From: Gigaspora margarita
Taxonomy: Eukaryota; Glomeromycota; Glomeromycetes; Diversisporales; Gigasporaceae
Direction: 5' to 3'
DNA length: 64,000 bases
NCBI GenBank assembly: GCA_009809945.1
Contig: WTPW01000839.1
Span: 224,064-288,063, forward strand
Positions 59,950 to 64,000 of the stretch are shown piece after piece. A program made the position numbers and the translations under genes. Position 1 is the first letter of the stretch. Each line of letters opens with the position of its first letter. The notes under the pieces are model-generated. The model was not told the DNA's origin. It was given only the letters and a program-made list of their open reading frames with translations, and made no database searches.

Positions 59950-60174
59950 TGTCGCAGCTAATGCTAAAAATGGCTGATGCTAAAATTTGGGGTTGCAATT
60001 TGAAAATATATGCCCTGCTAAAATCCACATATACTCTTTAATAATTAATTCTAACCCTAAACCCTAACCCAACCCTAAAAAAAGTGGACAAAGTAACCTC
60101 AAAAAATTTTTAAAAAATTTGTATCAATATAGGTCAAAATTTCAGCATCAGTCATTTTCAGCATCAGCTACAAT
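59950..60174. mobile_element. MITE with central CCCTAA tract
   Basis: AGCTAATGCTAAAAATGGCTG..GATGCTAAAATTT on the left mirrors AAAATTTCAGCATCAG..CATTTTCAGCATCAGCT on the right. CTAACCCTAAACCCTAACCC lies at 60051-60070. Confidence 0.8.
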
Positions 60175-60517
60175 ATTTAATCACAGAATTCTGTAATCAG
60201 AATAGATTTGTGTTACTATAAGTTCTATAATTTATAAATAATTATAAACTATTTTAGTAACACAAATTTATTCCAATTTTAGAATCCTGTGATTATAGTT
60301 TAACAATTTTGGGCTTGCTAGGGTCTCTCACTGAGAAAAACATTTTGGTAGTTAAATCATCAAATTTGGTCCAGTAGATCAAAAGTTATTTACTATTAAA
60401 TATTATAACTAACTTTTAATAATCATAAAATCTGATTGGCTAATTGGGGTATCAGATGTGGGTGGGTAGGGGTAGGCTCATAGTAAACAAAAATCAGTTG
60501 ATTTCTGGAAGCTCCCT

Positions 60518-60788
60518 TAGTCCAAACTAAATGATTTTTATAATATTTTAATTATCTTATCAAAATGATTTGAATAGCACAAAAATCATTTGATTTCAGT
60601 TTCTATATTATAGAATATTATCATTAGAATAGTGTTTGAATATAACATATTGTTTTTTAAAAAATTGATTTACAATATTTGAATACCAATATCTTATGAC
60701 CCAGTTATCAACATCAAACAATTTTGTACTATTTGAATTATCTCAATAAAATGATTCAAATAGTATAAAAATCATTGAGTTTGGACTA
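60518..60788. mobile_element. MITE, TIR TAGTCCAAACTAAATGATTT
   Basis: TAGTCCAAACTAAATGATTT to AAATCATTGAGTTTGGACTA. The interior has further TTTGAATTATCT..AAAATGATTTGAATAG inverted words resembling 45480-45790. Confidence 0.75.
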
Positions 60789-60997
60789 ACAAATCATAAC
60801 TTATAATAAATTTGCCACAATACTCACATTTACTACAATACCCACACTTACCTTATATGGTAAATATATAGTTGAAATTTTAGCTTAATTGAATTAGTAG
60901 TTGTTAAAATATAAAATTTTAAATATTTAATAATAATTACTATATAAAAATTACTATATATAATAATAAATATAAATCAATATATATATATCACAGC

Positions 60998-61249
60998 TAT
61001 AGTGTTCAACACCAGTAAATACAAATTATATAATATGCAAAATTTTTTGACATTAGGATTAGGTTAGAATTCATGTTAAGGTTTGGGTTAGAAGTTTGTT
61101 TATACCAAAATTATGCAAGGAATTTTTTTGTTAGAACATAAAAATAGGTTTCTTAGATAGAATTTTTTAATTGTTACATCTGATCTTCACATTATATGAA
61201 TTCATAATTTTTGATTGATCAAAACACATGTGGTATTGAACACCAGTAG
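60998..61249. mobile_element. CCCTAA-family MITE, copy with GTGTTCAACACC ends
   Basis: CTATAGTGTTCAACACCAGT and GGTATTGAACACCAGTAG form the outer inverted repeat. The interior holds TTAGGATTAGGTTAG, GGTTTGGGTTAG, TTATGCAAGGAATTTTTTTG and TGTTACATCTGATC, matching the family. Confidence 0.65.
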
Positions 61250-61512
61250 TGTGCCTTATCAATGTCCATATAAATTTATTAAAATAAATTGGTTTTTAAT
61301 TTATATTTATATTTTAACAACTAATAATCCAATAAATTAAAATTTTAACTGTATATTTAACATATGCATAGCAATGCAGTTGCATAGTACAAGCTTATAA
61401 AGTTGCATATTGGCAGTGTTATAGAATAGTTTTAATAATTTTGGTAGAAATTAGTTGAAAAATTAGAAATTAATAAGTAAAATTTGTAATAACTGTATTT
61501 AGTAATTGTAAT

Positions 61513-61610
61513 ATGCAAAACGATGCACAATGACGCATAGTGACGCATAGCAATGCATAATAACGCATAGTGATGCATAGCGACGCATAACAATGCATAG
61601 CGACGCATAG
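61513..61610 (+). repeat. 10-bp GACGCATAGC array in LTR U3
   Basis: Nine to ten units of ACGCATAGTG/ATGCATAGCG variants directly upstream of the TATA box. This position is typical of LTR enhancer repeats; the enhancer role is inference. Confidence 0.8.
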
Positions 61611-61617
61611 CTCAATA

Positions 61618-61628
61618 ACTATATAAAC
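61618..61628 (+). promoter_or_regulatory. TATA box of the LTR
   Basis: TATATAAAC at 61620-61628, conserved with the copy at 23167-23174 on the other strand while the surrounding arrays differ. Confidence 0.55.
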
Positions 61629-62228
61629 TCTCTATATTTCTCTTAGTTTTAGACAGTTCGAGACATTGTATTTTATATTTATCTTATATCTCTTATTTCC
61701 TTCTCATTATTATTAATAAACTCTTGGGATTTCTAAGGAACAGACACCTTGGAATAGCCCTCTTGTTAAATTAATAAACTATCCATTATCTATTGTTGAT
61801 TTATATCGAACTGCCTTAGAGAAGTGTGTAGTGTTCCTACAGACATAATGGAAACTATACTTCCCTCTTGCACGCTGCTTCACGCCCACAGAAAGGGATC
61901 TCAGGAGCCATGTGTTTGTTACATTACTGGATTTAAAGAAGGCATCCAGTACTGTAACATTTGGTGCCTTCTGGCGGAAAACTTATTTAAAACAGATTTA
62001 TTATTATTACTTTTGGCAGATATTTTGGAAGAAATTTTATTCTTGTTGTCTTATTAACTATCTTGTATTTCTCTTACTACTTACTTGAAGATTTATTTTT
62101 TTTTGATATTAACTTATCTTATATTTGGAAGGTTTATATTTTTGTGGAAGGTTTATATTTTTGTTGACAACTTAATATTAACATTTTTTTTTTGGAGATA
62201 TTATTTTCTCTATTATTATTAAATTCTT

Positions 62229-64000
62229 TTGGAACTTAGAAATTGGTTACTCTATATGAATAGAGCTTATCAACTACATTTAGAACAAATTGAAGCCCAC
62301 GAGACAAGCCATCCTTCACCTCTTGCAGTAGAAGTCCTGCAAGCTCTCCACCCTAATTTATCTTGTATTACCTGTTATCCTCCAGTTAATTTATACTATC
62401 CCTTTCGATGCTTTTGGGACCATACCGGGATAATTATTTTGCTTACCATTATACCCAAAAGACTAACGACGCTTATCGTGCTCTAGTAACTGCCCAAGAC
62501 TATAATAGTGTTAGAGCTGCTGCTAGAGATATTGTTTTTAGTTGCCGCAATAATAATGATCTTTTAGAAGACCCCAAGGAAGTTATTGCTGGACTACTTC
62601 TTGAATATACTCAATATACCCTTACCTCTACCCTACCCTGTGATTTTGACAGTACCCTTCTTGACCTTTACATTGAGGACCTTCTTCCTTCTTTTGCTCT
62701 TTCTCCAACTCGACTAAGAACCCAAAATCTTCTACCTGGCCTTAGGGACCAACCTTTGAAACTGAATTAGATTTTGAAACTTCAGTACCTAGATCTATAT
62801 TTAACTTAGGCCCTGAACAATTAGCTGACCCTCAGATTGGTTCTTCTTCTTCTTTACCCCCTTACAACGAAGATACTACTTATAATCCCTTCTCTCAACG
62901 ATTTGTACTTCCTTCTTCACCTATCTCTGAAATTCCTCTTTATCGTACTTGACAAACTACTCCACCTCCTCAACCTAACTGGTTTCTTCGCATATTACAA
63001 AGCCTTTCTCCTATTGGTCGCACTACTAATCCTCCACCTCCTCCTGTAGTTAAATTTTATCCTACTGTTAATTTAGACATAGATATTACTCCACACTACA
63101 CACCCCATTACCTAATACTCCTCCTTCCAACTACTTTAATTTAGCTAACCCTCTTGACTATTATACTCAAAACCAAGAAACTACTATTATTAGACCTGAC
63201 CTACCTCAACAATGAGAGGAATTAAATTTACCACCTCCTGTACTATAATTAAACCCCATCTTACCTCTTAACCCACCAATCAACATGGGAGATGTTGCCT
63301 TACAAGCTGCTGCACAGGCAATGACTATTCTTGCTGCTGCACTTGGACAAGGTTCTGAGAAAACTCTTATTACAGTTGCTGACTTTTATGGTGATGGAAC
63401 CCAAGACCCTACTGACTGGTTAAAAGAATTTAGAAGAGCTGCTACTGCTAACAGATAGAGTAATAACAGAAAACTCCAACTTGCTCCTGTATATCTTAAA
63501 GGAGTTGCTTTAGACTGGTACCAAGCCTTGAACCCCTAGCCTAATGCTTTTAATGATAATGTCATCAAGACTGAAGTTTTCAACATCTTTTTAAAGCCCA
63601 TTTTTATACCACTAAACAGAAAGCTGTATGGCAAAAACAACTTTTCAATATTAAGCAAGAACCCACTGAAACCGTTGATGGATATGTTAATAGGTTTAGG
63701 ACCTTACAAAGAAAAGTGGACCCCACTAACCTATTCCCTGCAGATTTTGTTAAACAACTCTTTATTCAAGGACTGCACCCTGAATATGCAGTTAATGTTC
63801 AAGCTGCTGTACCTAATACTCTAGCTGATGCTATTGAAGGAGCCCTTAGATGAGAAACTGGAAAGTTAATGACTACCCCTTCAACCAATACTGACCAAGC
63901 CATCCAACAATTACTGACCAAATTGCCAAGCTCAGTATTAATTTAGCCCAGACCCAGACCACTACTACCCCTTCTTCTGTTAATTATGCTGACAACTGTG
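62229..64000 (+). pseudogene. Degenerate Ty3/gypsy gag polyprotein, truncated by the window end
   Basis: The N-terminal part reads WLLYMNRAYQLHLEQIEAHE, shifts frame near 62410, then TNDAYRALVTAQDYNSVRAA..DPKEVIAGLLLEYTQYT. It shifts again near 62755 into a Pro/Thr/Asn-rich segment with LPPYNEDTTYNPFSQRF. The gag core begins at ATG 63284: MGDVALQAAAQAMTILAAAL, FYGDGTQDPTDWLKEFRRAA and LKGVALDWYQALNP. After a frameshift near 63593 comes KQKAVWQKQLFNIKQEPTET, VDGYVNRFRTLQRKVDPTN, DFVKQLFIQGLHPEYAVNVQ and PNTLADAIEGALR. This is the retrotransposon gag fold (capsid-like). In-frame stops (R*SNN, NP*PN, LR*ETG) fit Gln or Trp codons hit by C-to-T change on either strand. Protease and pol would lie beyond 64000. 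Confidence 0.8.

Larger units (their letters stand above)
61411..61959 (+). mobile_element. Putative 5' LTR of a Ty3/gypsy element
   Basis: It begins TGGCAGTGTT and ends ACTGTAACA (TG..CA). TGGTGCCTTCTGGCGG follows immediately, a plausible tRNA primer-binding site because it starts TGG. It contains a 10-bp array (61513-61610) just 5' of TATATAAA (61620-61627). Two related remnants (11309-11850, 22747-23396) share different parts of it. Boundaries are inferred; the 3' LTR is outside the window. Confidence 0.6.

Noticed and set aside
61824-62057. 77-aa ORF at the start of the gypsy element
   Set aside because: Straddles the inferred LTR end and primer-binding site; not in frame with gag and not protein-like.

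Overview
The window is very AT-rich eukaryotic DNA, dominated by decayed transposons and miniature inverted-repeat elements (MITEs). A few intron-containing genes sit in the second half. The organism is most likely an arbuscular mycorrhizal fungus of the Rhizophagus/Glomeromycotina type. This is inferred from a TKL-like kinase with the lineage's characteristic Cys-ribbon and 'WIPFDRL' lead-in, Sel1 repeats, a DHA1-type drug:H+ antiporter with 65-90 bp introns, and the style of the Ty3/gypsy gag, LINE and hAT remnants. I ran no database search.

Layout. 1-29 kb is almost gene-free and CpG-poor: foldback elements, MITEs, a 2.9-kb hAT-type palindrome (12176-15086) with a mariner-type insertion inside it, a dead DUF659/hAT transposase (17.1-19.7 kb, minus), a fragment of an unrecognised gene (21.9-22.5 kb, minus), an LTR remnant (22.7-23.4 kb) and a dead LINE (23.4-27.8 kb, minus). 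29.7-30.25 kb is a well-preserved tRNA-headed SINE with a 15-bp target duplication. 32-51 kb is richer in CpG. It carries several MITEs with exact target duplications (34376-34873, 48028-48752 with a nested element, 49194-50535), a perfect 39-bp hairpin at 38.5 kb and the Sel1/kinase locus (39.9-43.8 kb, minus). At 51-55 kb an unrecognised minus-strand gene faces a DHA1 transporter gene that is broken by an in-frame TGA. 56-61 kb is CpG-poor MITE territory again. 61.4-64 kb is the 5' part of a degenerate Ty3/gypsy element: a putative LTR, then a gag-like region running off the window.

The most unusual object lies between the Sel1 exon and the kinase exon. There, 18 successive boundaries on the minus strand all read YAG-NNN-GTRAGY, that is a 3' splice site, exactly three bases, then a 5' splice site, separated by intron-sized spacers of 71-128 bp. 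Joining the 18 triplets between the flanking exons keeps the frame and reads, without a stop, as an acidic linker (DTYYDSDPDIDDPGTHIR). This looks like an array of one-codon micro-exons made by tandem intron duplication. Because skipping any subset stays in frame, it could generate many linker isoforms.

Other themes are telomere-like CCCTAA motifs inside several unrelated MITEs, strong CpG-to-TpG/CpA decay visible between two SINE copies, and premature stops that fit C-to-T change.
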